In this document: positions 1 through 7,032 of the stretch, piece by piece | Layout of the letters: the number at the start of each line of letters is the position of its first letter | Position numbering within the stretch: the stretch's first letter is position 1 | Assembly (NCBI GenBank): GCA_945871625.1 | Contig: CAMBWL010000035.1 | Coordinates: forward strand, 1 to 8,340 | From: Bifidobacterium breve | GTDB lineage: Bacteria; Actinomycetota; Acidimicrobiia; Acidimicrobiales; Ilumatobacteraceae | Length of the DNA: 8,340 nucleotides | Direction: 5' to 3' | Notes under the pieces: model-generated | What the model saw: only the letters and a program-made list of their open reading frames with translations | Database searches by the model: none | What the model was told of the DNA's origin: nothing | Translations under genes and position numbers: made by a program

Positions 1-1
1 G

Positions 2-175
2 GCTAAGGTGGCTTGCAAGACATTGGGAAAGTCTGGTGCTGACTTCGCAATCGCCCCCAAGGTCGACTGGGCAGATGACTGGGAATATACAAGTCCACCT
101 TGCCCAAAAATGAAACTAGTAAGGTTTAATGAGGATAGTGAACTACTGATTTTCGAAATTAATAAAGAGGAATAA
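2..175 (+). CDS. C-terminal fragment of an unidentified protein (runs in from left edge)
   Basis: A frame open from the left edge for 57 codons, ending in TAA two bases before the GTG of the next gene, a spacing typical of operon neighbours. The visible part has a Trp/Asp-rich stretch (VDWADDWEYTSPPCP) followed by a short tail ending FEINKEE. I do not recognise the family, and no start, signal peptide or membrane segment is visible. The last 75 bases are clearly AT-richer (about 30% GC by hand count) than the genes downstream, so the tail may also be leader or promoter DNA for the operon. It could be a real gene end or a chance open frame; I lean slightly towards a real gene because of the spacing and plausible protein composition. 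Confidence 0.45.
   Translation, partial: AKVACKTLGKSGADFAIAPKVDWADDWEYTSPPCPKMKLVRFNEDSELLIFEINKEE
166..171 (+). promoter_or_regulatory. Ribosome binding site for the BKACE gene
   Basis: AGAGGA lies six bases before the GTG at 178. It is the clearest Shine-Dalgarno-like site in the window and supports GTG 178 as the start: the protein then begins only a few residues before the conserved ITCAVTG strand of the family. It sits inside the last codons of the open frame ending at 175, so translation of the two may be coupled. Confidence 0.6.
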
Positions 176-177
176 CT

Positions 178-1074
178 GTGAATTGGGATGTGTTTATTAC
201 ATGTGCGGTGACGGGTGCTGGTGACACGACGGGCAAGAGCGACAAAGTTCCCGTAACACCCAAGCAGATCGCAGACTCGGCCCTTGACGCCGCAAAGGCT
301 GGCGCCGCCATCGTGCACATTCACGTGCGCGACCCGCGCACTGGCAAGGGCACTCGCGATGTCGAACTTTATGCCGAGGTTGTCGACCGCATCAGATCGT
401 CGAACACCGATGTCGTTTTGAACCTGACCGCCGGCATGGGCGGCGACATGGTGCTGGGTGGCGATGAAAAAGTTCTTCCACTTGACGAAATCGGCACCGA
501 CATGGTCGGTGCAACCGAACGCCTCGCGCATGTCACACGCCTGCTGCCAGAAATTTGCACACTCGATTGCGGCACGATGAACTTCGCTTCGGGTGGCGAC
601 TACATCATGGTCAACACACCGAGTGTGTTGCGCACAATGGCCAAGCAAGTCCAAAAACTCGGCGTTCGCGCCGAACTCGAAGTTTTCGACACAGGTCATC
701 TAGTAATGGTCAAAGATCTAATCGCCGAAGGTTTGCTCGACGACCCGATCATGATTCAACTGTGCATGGGCATTGCTTATGGCGCGCCCGATGATCCGTC
801 AACTTTTATGGCGATGGTCAATCAGCTGCCACCAGGTGCGATTTTCTCGGCTTTCTCGATTAGTCGCATGCAGTTGCCATTCGTGGCGATGGCGGCGCTC
901 GCCGGTGGCAACGTGCGGGTCGGTCTTGAGGACAACATTTATCTCTCACGCGGCGAAATGGCGTCGAACGCAGATCTTGTCGCGCGCGCCGTCAAAATTC
1001 TCGAAAATATGAACGTCAATGTGATCGGCCCACAGGACGTTCGAAAAAAACTCCAACTCACGAAACACTCGTGA
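178..1074 (+). CDS. BKACE family (DUF849) beta-keto acid cleavage enzyme, probable 3-dehydrocarnitine:acetyl-CoA cleavage enzyme
   Basis: 298 residues, normal for BKACE. These zinc-dependent TIM-barrel enzymes transfer the acyl part of a beta-keto acid to acetyl-CoA, releasing acetoacetate. For 3-dehydrocarnitine the products are betainyl-CoA and acetoacetate. Visible signatures: N-terminal ITCAVTGAGDT (7-17), VTPKQIA (26-32), the metal-binding HIH pair (His47, His49) in VHIHVRDP, the LNLTAGMGG strand (81-89), LDCGTMNF (129-136) and the VGLEDNIY segment (248-255), whose Glu251 matches the last zinc ligand of the family. The start is GTG, supported by the AGAGGA site. Its stop overlaps the next start by 4 bases (GTGA). 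The adjacent carnitine dehydrogenase makes 3-dehydrocarnitine the best substrate guess, as with the cdhC gene of Pseudomonas. The family assignment is certain; the substrate is inferred from context. Confidence 0.9.
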   Translation: MNWDVFITCAVTGAGDTTGKSDKVPVTPKQIADSALDAAKAGAAIVHIHVRDPRTGKGTRDVELYAEVVDRIRSSNTDVVLNLTAGMGGDMVLGGDEKVLPLDEIGTDMVGATERLAHVTRLLPEICTLDCGTMNFASGGDYIMVNTPSVLRTMAKQVQKLGVRAELEVFDTGHLVMVKDLIAEGLLDDPIMIQLCMGIAYGAPDDPSTFMAMVNQLPPGAIFSAFSISRMQLPFVAMAALAGGNVRVGLEDNIYLSRGEMASNADLVARAVKILENMNVNVIGPQDVRKKLQLTKHS

Positions 1075-2552
1075 CTCTCAGCAAACCGTTGCGCACGGTC
1101 GGCCTATTGGGTGGCGGGGTAATCGGTGGAGGTTGGGCTGCGCGGTTCATTCTCAATGGCATCGATGTAAAAATTTACGACGTCGACCCGCAGGCAGAGC
1201 GAAAAATTGGCGAAGTCATGGCAAATGCCCGGCGTGCATATGCCAAGTTGACCCTGGCTCCTCTGCCCCAAGAAGGCAAAATAACTTTCGTCGCCACACC
1301 CGAAGAGGCTGTCACCGATGTGGATTTCGTTCAAGAAAGTGCGCCCGAACGAGTCGACCTGAAGCAAGAGCTTTTTGCCCGTGCCAGTCGTGCTGCGCGG
1401 CCCGACACCGTTTTTGGCTCATCAACTTCCGGCATTTTGCCAACGCAATTACAGCGCGACATGGTCAACCCTGAACGGCTAGTTGTTGGTCATCCGTTTA
1501 ATCCGGTCTACTTATTGCCACTTGTCGAGATCTGTGGTGGTGACAAAACGTCAGTGCAGGCCCGCGAACGGGCACGAGAGGTTTACGAATCAATCGGCAT
1601 GCGTCCACTGATGTTGCAAAAAGAAATTGACGGCTTCATCGCCGATCGCCTGATGGAGTCAATGTGGCGCGAAGCACTGTGGCTGATCAATGACGGTGTG
1701 GCAACCGCCGAAGAAATTGACGATGCAATTCGATTCGGTGCTGGATTGCGCTGGTCTTTCATGGGAACTTTCTTGGTTTATCGCATCGCAGGCGGCGAGG
1801 CCGGCATGCGACATTTCATGGCACAGTTCGGGCCGACCCTCAAATGGCCATGGACGAAACTGATGGATGTGCCCGAACTCGACGATGTATTGCTCGAAAA
1901 GATTGTCTCGCAATCAGACACGCAGGCAGGCACCAAATCAATTCGTGAACTCGAAAAACTGCGCGACGACTGCTTGGTCGCCGTGATGCAAGGCTTAAAA
2001 TCAGTCGGCTATGGCGCGGGCGAAGTGCTCGCGAACTACGAGAACAAACTATTTAGCGGTGCGACACCCGCGCCGGCAAAAATTGATCAGCCAATCGAGG
2101 CTCAACGACGACTCATTACTGCTGATTGGGCCGACTACAACGGACACACCAACGACAGTCGTTATATGCAGCTCTCAAGCGAAGCGCTCGACGCATTTTT
2201 CAGGTCAATTGGTTTCAATTCTGACTATCTGGCGACGGGTCGGTCGTTTTACACGCTCGAAAGCCACATTCGCTATGTCAACGAGAGCAAGGTCGGCGAC
2301 GAAATAGTCGTGACGGCGCAGGTGATCTCGCTAGATGAAAAGAAAGTACACCTTCACTCGGTAATGTCAAAAACTGATGGCACCGTCGTGGCAACGGCTG
2401 AACACATCTACTTACACGTCGACACGAACCTCAAAAAGGCCTCACCGATCGGCAAAGAACTCTTGGTGCGCCTCGAGCCGATCGCCAAGGCTCACGCCAA
2501 ACTTGCAAAACCAGATGGCGTCGGCAGATTTGTTGGTCAGAGCGTTAAATGA
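1071..2552 (+). CDS. L-carnitine dehydrogenase fused to a C-terminal hotdog thioesterase
   Basis: 493 residues in two parts. Residues 1-325 are a 3-hydroxyacyl-CoA dehydrogenase-type NAD enzyme: Rossmann motif GLLGGGVIGGGW (11-22), an acidic YDVD (36-39) after the second strand as expected for NAD, SSTSG (117-121), catalytic-region GHPFNP (140-145, His141), and the helical C-terminal domain starting near DGFIADRL (187-194). Free carnitine dehydrogenases have this domain alone. After a Pro/Ala-rich linker (about 328-341), residues 345-488 form a 4HBT hotdog domain with active-site motif DYNGHTND (Asp355). Such dehydrogenase-thioesterase fusions are known in some bacteria and couple carnitine oxidation to betainyl-CoA hydrolysis. 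The start is GTG, overlapping the previous stop as GTGA with no strong ribosome site, so translational coupling is likely. The next gene overlaps as ATGA. No truncation or frameshift is seen. Confidence 0.9.
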   Translation: MTLSKPLRTVGLLGGGVIGGGWAARFILNGIDVKIYDVDPQAERKIGEVMANARRAYAKLTLAPLPQEGKITFVATPEEAVTDVDFVQESAPERVDLKQELFARASRAARPDTVFGSSTSGILPTQLQRDMVNPERLVVGHPFNPVYLLPLVEICGGDKTSVQARERAREVYESIGMRPLMLQKEIDGFIADRLMESMWREALWLINDGVATAEEIDDAIRFGAGLRWSFMGTFLVYRIAGGEAGMRHFMAQFGPTLKWPWTKLMDVPELDDVLLEKIVSQSDTQAGTKSIRELEKLRDDCLVAVMQGLKSVGYGAGEVLANYENKLFSGATPAPAKIDQPIEAQRRLITADWADYNGHTNDSRYMQLSSEALDAFFRSIGFNSDYLATGRSFYTLESHIRYVNESKVGDEIVVTAQVISLDEKKVHLHSVMSKTDGTVVATAEHIYLHVDTNLKKASPIGKELLVRLEPIAKAHAKLAKPDGVGRFVGQSVK

Positions 2553-3064
2553 TTTTGAAAGTTGAGCCACTCAAGGTCGGTGAAGTCGTGCCAGCACCTC
2601 TAGATATTTATAGGTGCAGCGTTGTCGCCGAATGGGTTGACTACAACAATCACATGACCGAAGCGGCGTATCTCACGGCATTTGGTTGGGCGTCGGATGT
2701 TTTATTTCAATACATCGGCATCAATGACGCCTACCGTAGTGCAGGCAACTCGTACTACACGGTTGAAACTCACATCATCTATGAGCGCGAGGCCGACCGC
2801 GACGACAAACTGAGGGTCACCACTCAAGTTCTCGATTTTGATGCCAAGCGACTGCATTTCAACCACGAAATGTTCAATGAGACGACAAAAATGCGACTCG
2901 CCACCTGCGAACAAATGCTGCTGCATGTTGACTCGAAAGCGGCCAAAGCGTCACCAATCCCCGATTCGGTGGCAAAAGCATTGACAGCCATACGACAAAG
3001 TCACGACAGGTTGTCCACCCCGCCAGAAATCGGCAGAATTATGAAAATTAAGTCTAAGAACTGA
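2549..3064 (+). CDS. Free-standing hotdog-fold acyl-CoA thioesterase (betainyl-CoA or carnitinyl-CoA)
   Basis: 171 residues, one 4HBT hotdog domain. The active-site motif is DYNNHMTEAAYL (31-42, Asp31), followed by NSYYTVETHIIYE (67-79) and LHVDSKAAKASPIP (125-138). It aligns along its length with the C-terminal domain fused to the dehydrogenase just upstream, sharing WxDYNxH, the SFYTLESHI/SYYTVETHI strand, LHVD and KASPI, so the two are paralogues. The family cleaves acyl-CoA thioesters in the cytoplasm; the Pseudomonas homologue beside carnitine dehydrogenase (cdhB) acts on betainyl-CoA. Because the operon already encodes one such domain, this copy may serve a second CoA ester, most simply carnitinyl-CoA, but the sequence does not tell which does which. 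The ATG overlaps the previous stop as ATGA. It is 11 bases ahead of the acyl-CoA dehydrogenase. Confidence 0.85.
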   Translation: MILKVEPLKVGEVVPAPLDIYRCSVVAEWVDYNNHMTEAAYLTAFGWASDVLFQYIGINDAYRSAGNSYYTVETHIIYEREADRDDKLRVTTQVLDFDAKRLHFNHEMFNETTKMRLATCEQMLLHVDSKAAKASPIPDSVAKALTAIRQSHDRLSTPPEIGRIMKIKSKN

Positions 3065-3075
3065 GAGACTGAACC

Positions 3076-4236
3076 ATGCGCTTTGACCTAACAGAAGAAC
3101 AACAAATGATCGTCGACACCGCACGCAATTTCACCGAGCGCGAAATGATGCCATACGAAGAGCAAGTCGAACGAGACCGTGAAGTCTCGCCAGATTTGGT
3201 CCAGCAAATTAAACAGCGATCAATTGACGCGGGCATCTACGCCTGCAATATGCCGAGCGACCTTGGTGGCGGCGGGCTCGACTCTTTTGATACGACACTC
3301 GTGGATCGCGAGTTCGGCGCAACCTCTTATGCCTTGCACTACATTGTCGCCCGACCAAGCAACATTCTGCGAGCTTGTCGCGATCAACAAATCGCCGAAT
3401 ATTTGATTCCGACGATCACTGGCGCGCGTGTCGAATGCTTAGCGATGTCGGAGCCTGACGCAGGTTCTGATGTACGTGGCATGAAGTGCACCGCTACGCG
3501 CGATGGCGACGATTGGATTATCAACGGCACCAAACACTTCATCTCGCACGCCGACATGGCCGACTATGTCATCTTGTTTGCAGCCAGCGGTGAAGAGCAA
3601 ACTTCAAAGGGCGTGAAAAAGAAAATTACCGGCTTTCTGGTCGATTTCAATTCAAAGGGTTGCGAGCGGGTCAAGGGCTACAACTGCGTTTCGAATAACG
3701 GCTACCAAAACATGATCATCAATTTCGACAATTGCCGCGTACCTAATCAAAACGTTTTGGGTGAAGAACACAAAGGTTTTGATGCCGCCAATGAATGGCT
3801 CGGCGCAACGCGACTGCAAGTTGCCGCTGTCTGCGTCGGCCGTGCACGGCGCGCTCTCAAACTCTCGGTTGAGTGGGCCGCGACCCGAGAGCAATTCGGT
3901 CAGCAGATCGGCAAGTTTCAGGGCGTTTCGTTCAAATTGGCTGACATGCAGATACAACTCGACGCTGCCGAACTTTTGACCCTGCGCGCCGCATACAACG
4001 ATGCCCAAGGCAGGTTCAGTGACACAGAAGTGGCGATGGCCAAAGTGTTCTCGAGCGAAATGTGTCAGTTCGTCACTGATGAAGCAATACAAATCTTTGG
4101 CGGCATGGGTTTGATGGACGAACTACCCCTCGAACGCATGTGGCGCGACACCCGTGTAGATCGCATTTGGGATGGCACCAGCGAGATTCAACGCCACATC
4201 ATTTCGCGCGCGCTGTTGCGACCATATGGTGGCTGA
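3076..4236 (+). CDS. Acyl-CoA dehydrogenase, probable gamma-butyrobetainyl-CoA dehydrogenase
   Basis: 386 residues, full length for an FAD-dependent acyl-CoA dehydrogenase. N-terminal helices start at FDLTEEQQ (3-10). The flavin-binding signature AMSEPDAGSDV is at 123-133, the middle beta domain runs from about 124 to 235, the REQFG/FQGVSFKLADM helices are at 271-291, and the C-terminal signature region from QIFGGMG (339-345) leads to RIWDGTSEIQR (363-373). The enzyme would oxidise an acyl-CoA to the trans-2-enoyl-CoA, passing electrons to an electron-transfer flavoprotein that is not in the window. With a CaiD-type hydratase and an acyl-CoA synthetase downstream, gamma-butyrobetainyl-CoA to crotonobetainyl-CoA is the natural reaction. 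Oddity: the residue where most members have the catalytic Glu (Y/W-E-G-T) is Asp366. A weak GAGAGA at 3063-3068 precedes the ATG. The family is certain; the substrate is inferred. CaiA-like reductase function is less likely in an oxidative pathway. Confidence 0.88.
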   Translation: MRFDLTEEQQMIVDTARNFTEREMMPYEEQVERDREVSPDLVQQIKQRSIDAGIYACNMPSDLGGGGLDSFDTTLVDREFGATSYALHYIVARPSNILRACRDQQIAEYLIPTITGARVECLAMSEPDAGSDVRGMKCTATRDGDDWIINGTKHFISHADMADYVILFAASGEEQTSKGVKKKITGFLVDFNSKGCERVKGYNCVSNNGYQNMIINFDNCRVPNQNVLGEEHKGFDAANEWLGATRLQVAAVCVGRARRALKLSVEWAATREQFGQQIGKFQGVSFKLADMQIQLDAAELLTLRAAYNDAQGRFSDTEVAMAKVFSSEMCQFVTDEAIQIFGGMGLMDELPLERMWRDTRVDRIWDGTSEIQRHIISRALLRPYGG

Positions 4237-6265
4237 CCAACTGCTATCGCGCACGCTGAACCCGCGATCAATCGCCTTGTTCGGCACCAGTCCCGCGCAA
4301 AGCGTGATCGAACAATGTCAAAAATTAGGATTCACCGGCCAATTGTGGCCCGTGCATCCGACACGCGAGAGCATCGCTGGCGTGCAGTGCTTTAAATCAA
4401 TCGCTGATTTGCCGAGCGCACCCGATGTCGCATTCATCGCGGTTAATCGCAACGCGACGATCGATGTCGTCGCGCAGTTGGCGAAAATTGGCACGGGTGG
4501 TGCAGTTTGTTATGCATCAGGTTTCGCTGAGTCGGGCACACAGTCTGGTGTTGACGGCATCGTGTTGCAGCAAAAACTCGTTGCTGCAGCAGGTGAAATG
4601 CCGCTTCTCGGGCCGAATTGTTATGGCTATATCAATTCACTCGATGGTGTCGCGCTATGGCCCGACCAACATGGCTGCAAACCCGAAACGACTGGCTCAG
4701 CAATCGTCAGTCAAAGCGGCAATGTCGGTCTCAACTTGACGCTACAACAACGCGGTCTGAATCTTGCCTACATGGTCACCGTCGGTAATCAGGCGGTCGC
4801 CGGCGTCGAAGATTGTCTTGAAGTTTTCATCAACGACAGCCGCGTTACTTCGATCGGATTATTCATTGAGGCGATCGTCGACCCTGTGCGATTTGCGCGA
4901 CTCGCGCATTATGCTGCGCAGCGCAATCTTCGAATTGTCGCTTTACAGACAGGTCGCAGCGAAGTTGGTGCGCTCATCGCAGCATCGCATACGGCATCGC
5001 TTGCTGGTCGACGGCGCGCATATGAGGCACTGTTTGCGAGATGCGGTGTGGCGATGGTTAATTCTCCGACAGAACTTATCGAAACTCTCAAACTCCTAAA
5101 TCATGGTGGTGCGCTCACTGGCAACAAACTCGTTTCGCTTTCATGCTCGGGTGGTGAGGCCTCGCTTATCGCCGACCTAAGTGAAAAAACAACTTTGTGT
5201 TTTCAGCCGTTTGATGACGAGCAACACCGGCGCATCAGCGCGACGCTGACTGAACTCGTGTCGATCGGTAATCCATTCGACTATCACACTTTTATGTGGG
5301 GCGACCGCGTCGCCACCGCGAATACCTTCACCCAAGTTATGAATGGTCCGCAAGATGCGACGCTGTTGATTCTTGACACGCCACCACGCGATGATCATCA
5401 ATCAGATTCATGGACTGTGGCGGCACTGGCCCTCGGTGATGCCGTTCATGCCACACAACGACGTGGTGTCGTCGTGGCAACAATGCCCGAGTGTGTCACG
5501 CCTGATGTGCGTGATGCTGCTCGCACCGCAAACATGAGCGTGTTGCAAGGTTTGCAAGAATCTCTCGCCGCACTCGATGCAGCAGCGTGGCTCGGCGCAA
5601 ACTTGCCTGGTGAATTGCCAGCAACTGTTGTTGCACCGCGTAACACGAAACTCATCGACGAGGCTGAAGCAAAATTAATGCTGTCACGCAACGGCGTCAC
5701 AGTGCCCGCAGGCGCTCGAAGTCGACGCGAAGAACTCGTCGCAACTGCCAAAAATGTCGGGTACCCCGTCACGCTGAAAGGTCTCGGCCTCGCCCACAAG
5801 AGTGAGTCTGGTGCGGTGCGAGTCGGGATTAAAGACTCTGATGAGTTGATCTTGGCTGCTGGCTCAATGCCCGAAGAAATCGGCGAATTTCTCGTCGAAC
5901 AAACAATCAGCAACATTGTTGCCGAAGTTTTGGTCAGCGTGCGACGCGACGCACCAGTTGGCTGGCTAATAACGCTCGGTGCGGGTGGCATTTTCACCGA
6001 ACTCTGGCGCGACACTGTGTGCTTGCTGGCACCAGCAACCAACGCCGAGATCGCACGAGCGCTGCAAGAAATGCGTATCGCCCCGCTGTTGAACGGCTTC
6101 CGCGGTAAACCGGCGGCGAACATAGACGCCTTGGTCGAACTTATCCAAAAACTAATCGGCACTGCATTAAACAACGACTTAGTCGAGATTGAATTAAACC
6201 CTGTGCTGGTTACACCAAAATCTGCAGTCGCAGTTGACGCTTTAATGATTGCCGAGCAGTTATGA
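4226..6265 (+). CDS. NDP-forming acyl-CoA synthetase (fused alpha-beta), probable gamma-butyrobetaine:CoA ligase
   Basis: 679 residues from ATG 4226 (GTG 4229 is an equally possible start). An in-frame ATG at 4172 would overlap the previous gene by 65 bases and add a non-homologous tail, so it was not chosen. Domains: CoA-binding Rossmann domain (about 10-130, start LNPRSIALFGTSP), two succinyl-CoA-ligase-like domains with LLGPNCYGY (127-135), IVSQSGNVG (160-168) and the phospho-histidine motif SHTASLAG (254-261, His255), then a C-terminal ATP-grasp domain (about 473-679) with YPVTLKGLGLAHKSESGAV (513-531), LGAGGIFTE (584-592) and ELNPVLV (656-662). The enzyme joins a carboxylate to CoA using ATP, giving ADP and phosphate through a phosphohistidine, and is reversible. 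Placement between the acyl-CoA dehydrogenase and the CaiD-like hydratase points to activation of gamma-butyrobetaine or carnitine. The end overlaps the next start as ATGA. Family certain, substrate inferred. Confidence 0.88.
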   Translation: MVADQLLSRTLNPRSIALFGTSPAQSVIEQCQKLGFTGQLWPVHPTRESIAGVQCFKSIADLPSAPDVAFIAVNRNATIDVVAQLAKIGTGGAVCYASGFAESGTQSGVDGIVLQQKLVAAAGEMPLLGPNCYGYINSLDGVALWPDQHGCKPETTGSAIVSQSGNVGLNLTLQQRGLNLAYMVTVGNQAVAGVEDCLEVFINDSRVTSIGLFIEAIVDPVRFARLAHYAAQRNLRIVALQTGRSEVGALIAASHTASLAGRRRAYEALFARCGVAMVNSPTELIETLKLLNHGGALTGNKLVSLSCSGGEASLIADLSEKTTLCFQPFDDEQHRRISATLTELVSIGNPFDYHTFMWGDRVATANTFTQVMNGPQDATLLILDTPPRDDHQSDSWTVAALALGDAVHATQRRGVVVATMPECVTPDVRDAARTANMSVLQGLQESLAALDAAAWLGANLPGELPATVVAPRNTKLIDEAEAKLMLSRNGVTVPAGARSRREELVATAKNVGYPVTLKGLGLAHKSESGAVRVGIKDSDELILAAGSMPEEIGEFLVEQTISNIVAEVLVSVRRDAPVGWLITLGAGGIFTELWRDTVCLLAPATNAEIARALQEMRIAPLLNGFRGKPAANIDALVELIQKLIGTALNNDLVEIELNPVLVTPKSAVAVDALMIAEQL

Positions 6266-7032
6266 GCATCGATGTAACGCGAAACGGTGCGATTCTAGAA
6301 GTCACGATCAATCGCCCGAAGGCCAACGCGATTGATGCTTCAACGAGCCGCGAGATGAGTTCGGTATTCGATTCGTTCATGCGTGACCCTGATTTGCGAG
6401 TGGCGATCTTGACTGGTGCGGGAGCCAAATTTTTTTCTGCAGGCTGGGATCTTGGCGCCGCCAACGAGGGCGAATCATTTGAGTCTGACTATGGAGTTGG
6501 TGGCTTTGGCGGAATCAGTGAACTCAAGTACCGACCAAAACCGGTGATCGCGGCGATTAACGGCATGGCCGTTGGTGGCGGTTTCGAAATTGCCTTGGCC
6601 GCTGATTTGATAGTTGCCGCCGAACATGCAGAATTCTTTTTGCCCGAGACGACTCTTGGCTTGATCGCCGACAATGCGACAATCCGTCTGCCACGAGTCT
6701 TGCCACCGAATATTGCCCGTGAGATGTTGATCTCTGGGCGCCGCATGTCTGCGTCAGAGGCTCAAAATTGGGGAATCGTCAATCAAGTGACGACAAGCGA
6801 CGACCTGATGCCTGCTGCGCGCCGACTTGCCGAAAAGATCTGCCTCTCTGCCCCACTCAGTGTTGCTGCGGTGCTTGAGTTGATGCGTGAGCTCGAAACC
6901 GTATCGACAGGTGATGCGATGAAAGTTTTGCGCGAAAATTTGACATATCGTTCGGCGATCGAGTCGCAAGATGCCACGGAAGGCACGAAGGCATTCGCCG
7001 AAAAACGAGCACCAAAGTGGCAAGGCAAGTAA
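6262..7032 (+). CDS. caiD: Crotonobetainyl-CoA hydratase (carnitinyl-CoA dehydratase), CaiD-like
   Basis: 256 residues of the crotonase fold, with unusually close resemblance, recalled from memory, to E. coli CaiD (261 residues): shared stretches include RPKANAIDA (18-26), KFFSAGWDL (56-64), KPVIAAING (93-101), GGGFEIALAAD (105-115), the ILPP-like VLPPNI (146-151), GRRMSASEA (159-167), WGIVN (170-174) and a C-terminal AFAEKRAPKW. The two acidic residues that act in CaiD correspond to Glu109 and Glu129. The enzyme reversibly adds water to crotonobetainyl-CoA to give L-carnitinyl-CoA; this is the gene that best fixes the operon's substrate class. An oddity is the loop after LPETTLGL: the usual PDxGG pattern reads ADNAT (136-140) and looks one residue shorter. 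The ATG overlaps the synthetase stop (ATGA), and the stop abuts the next start. Confident of family and likely substrate; alternatives are other short-chain enoyl-CoA hydratases. Confidence 0.87.
   Translation: MSIDVTRNGAILEVTINRPKANAIDASTSREMSSVFDSFMRDPDLRVAILTGAGAKFFSAGWDLGAANEGESFESDYGVGGFGGISELKYRPKPVIAAINGMAVGGGFEIALAADLIVAAEHAEFFLPETTLGLIADNATIRLPRVLPPNIAREMLISGRRMSASEAQNWGIVNQVTTSDDLMPAARRLAEKICLSAPLSVAAVLELMRELETVSTGDAMKVLRENLTYRSAIESQDATEGTKAFAEKRAPKWQGK

Noticed and set aside
100..130. Possible sigma-70-like promoter: TTGCCC and TTTAAT
   Set aside because: The spacing is 19 bases, the -35 match is poor, and the segment lies inside an open frame that may be coding; too weak to annotate.
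3652..4092. 146-codon minus-strand frame opposite the acyl-CoA dehydrogenase
   Set aside because: No family features; the opposite strand carries conserved dehydrogenase motifs throughout.
4172..4225. Upstream in-frame ATG extending the synthetase by 18 residues
   Set aside because: The extra residues are encoded by DNA for the conserved C-terminus of the acyl-CoA dehydrogenase and do not resemble the synthetase family, whose N-terminus begins near the LNPRSIALFG strand.
5446..6174. Long open frame (242 codons) on the minus strand opposite the acyl-CoA synthetase
   Set aside because: Its product is dominated by Ser, Ala, Arg and Thr with no recognisable domain, and it lies wholly opposite a strongly conserved ATP-grasp coding region; it is a shadow of codon bias.
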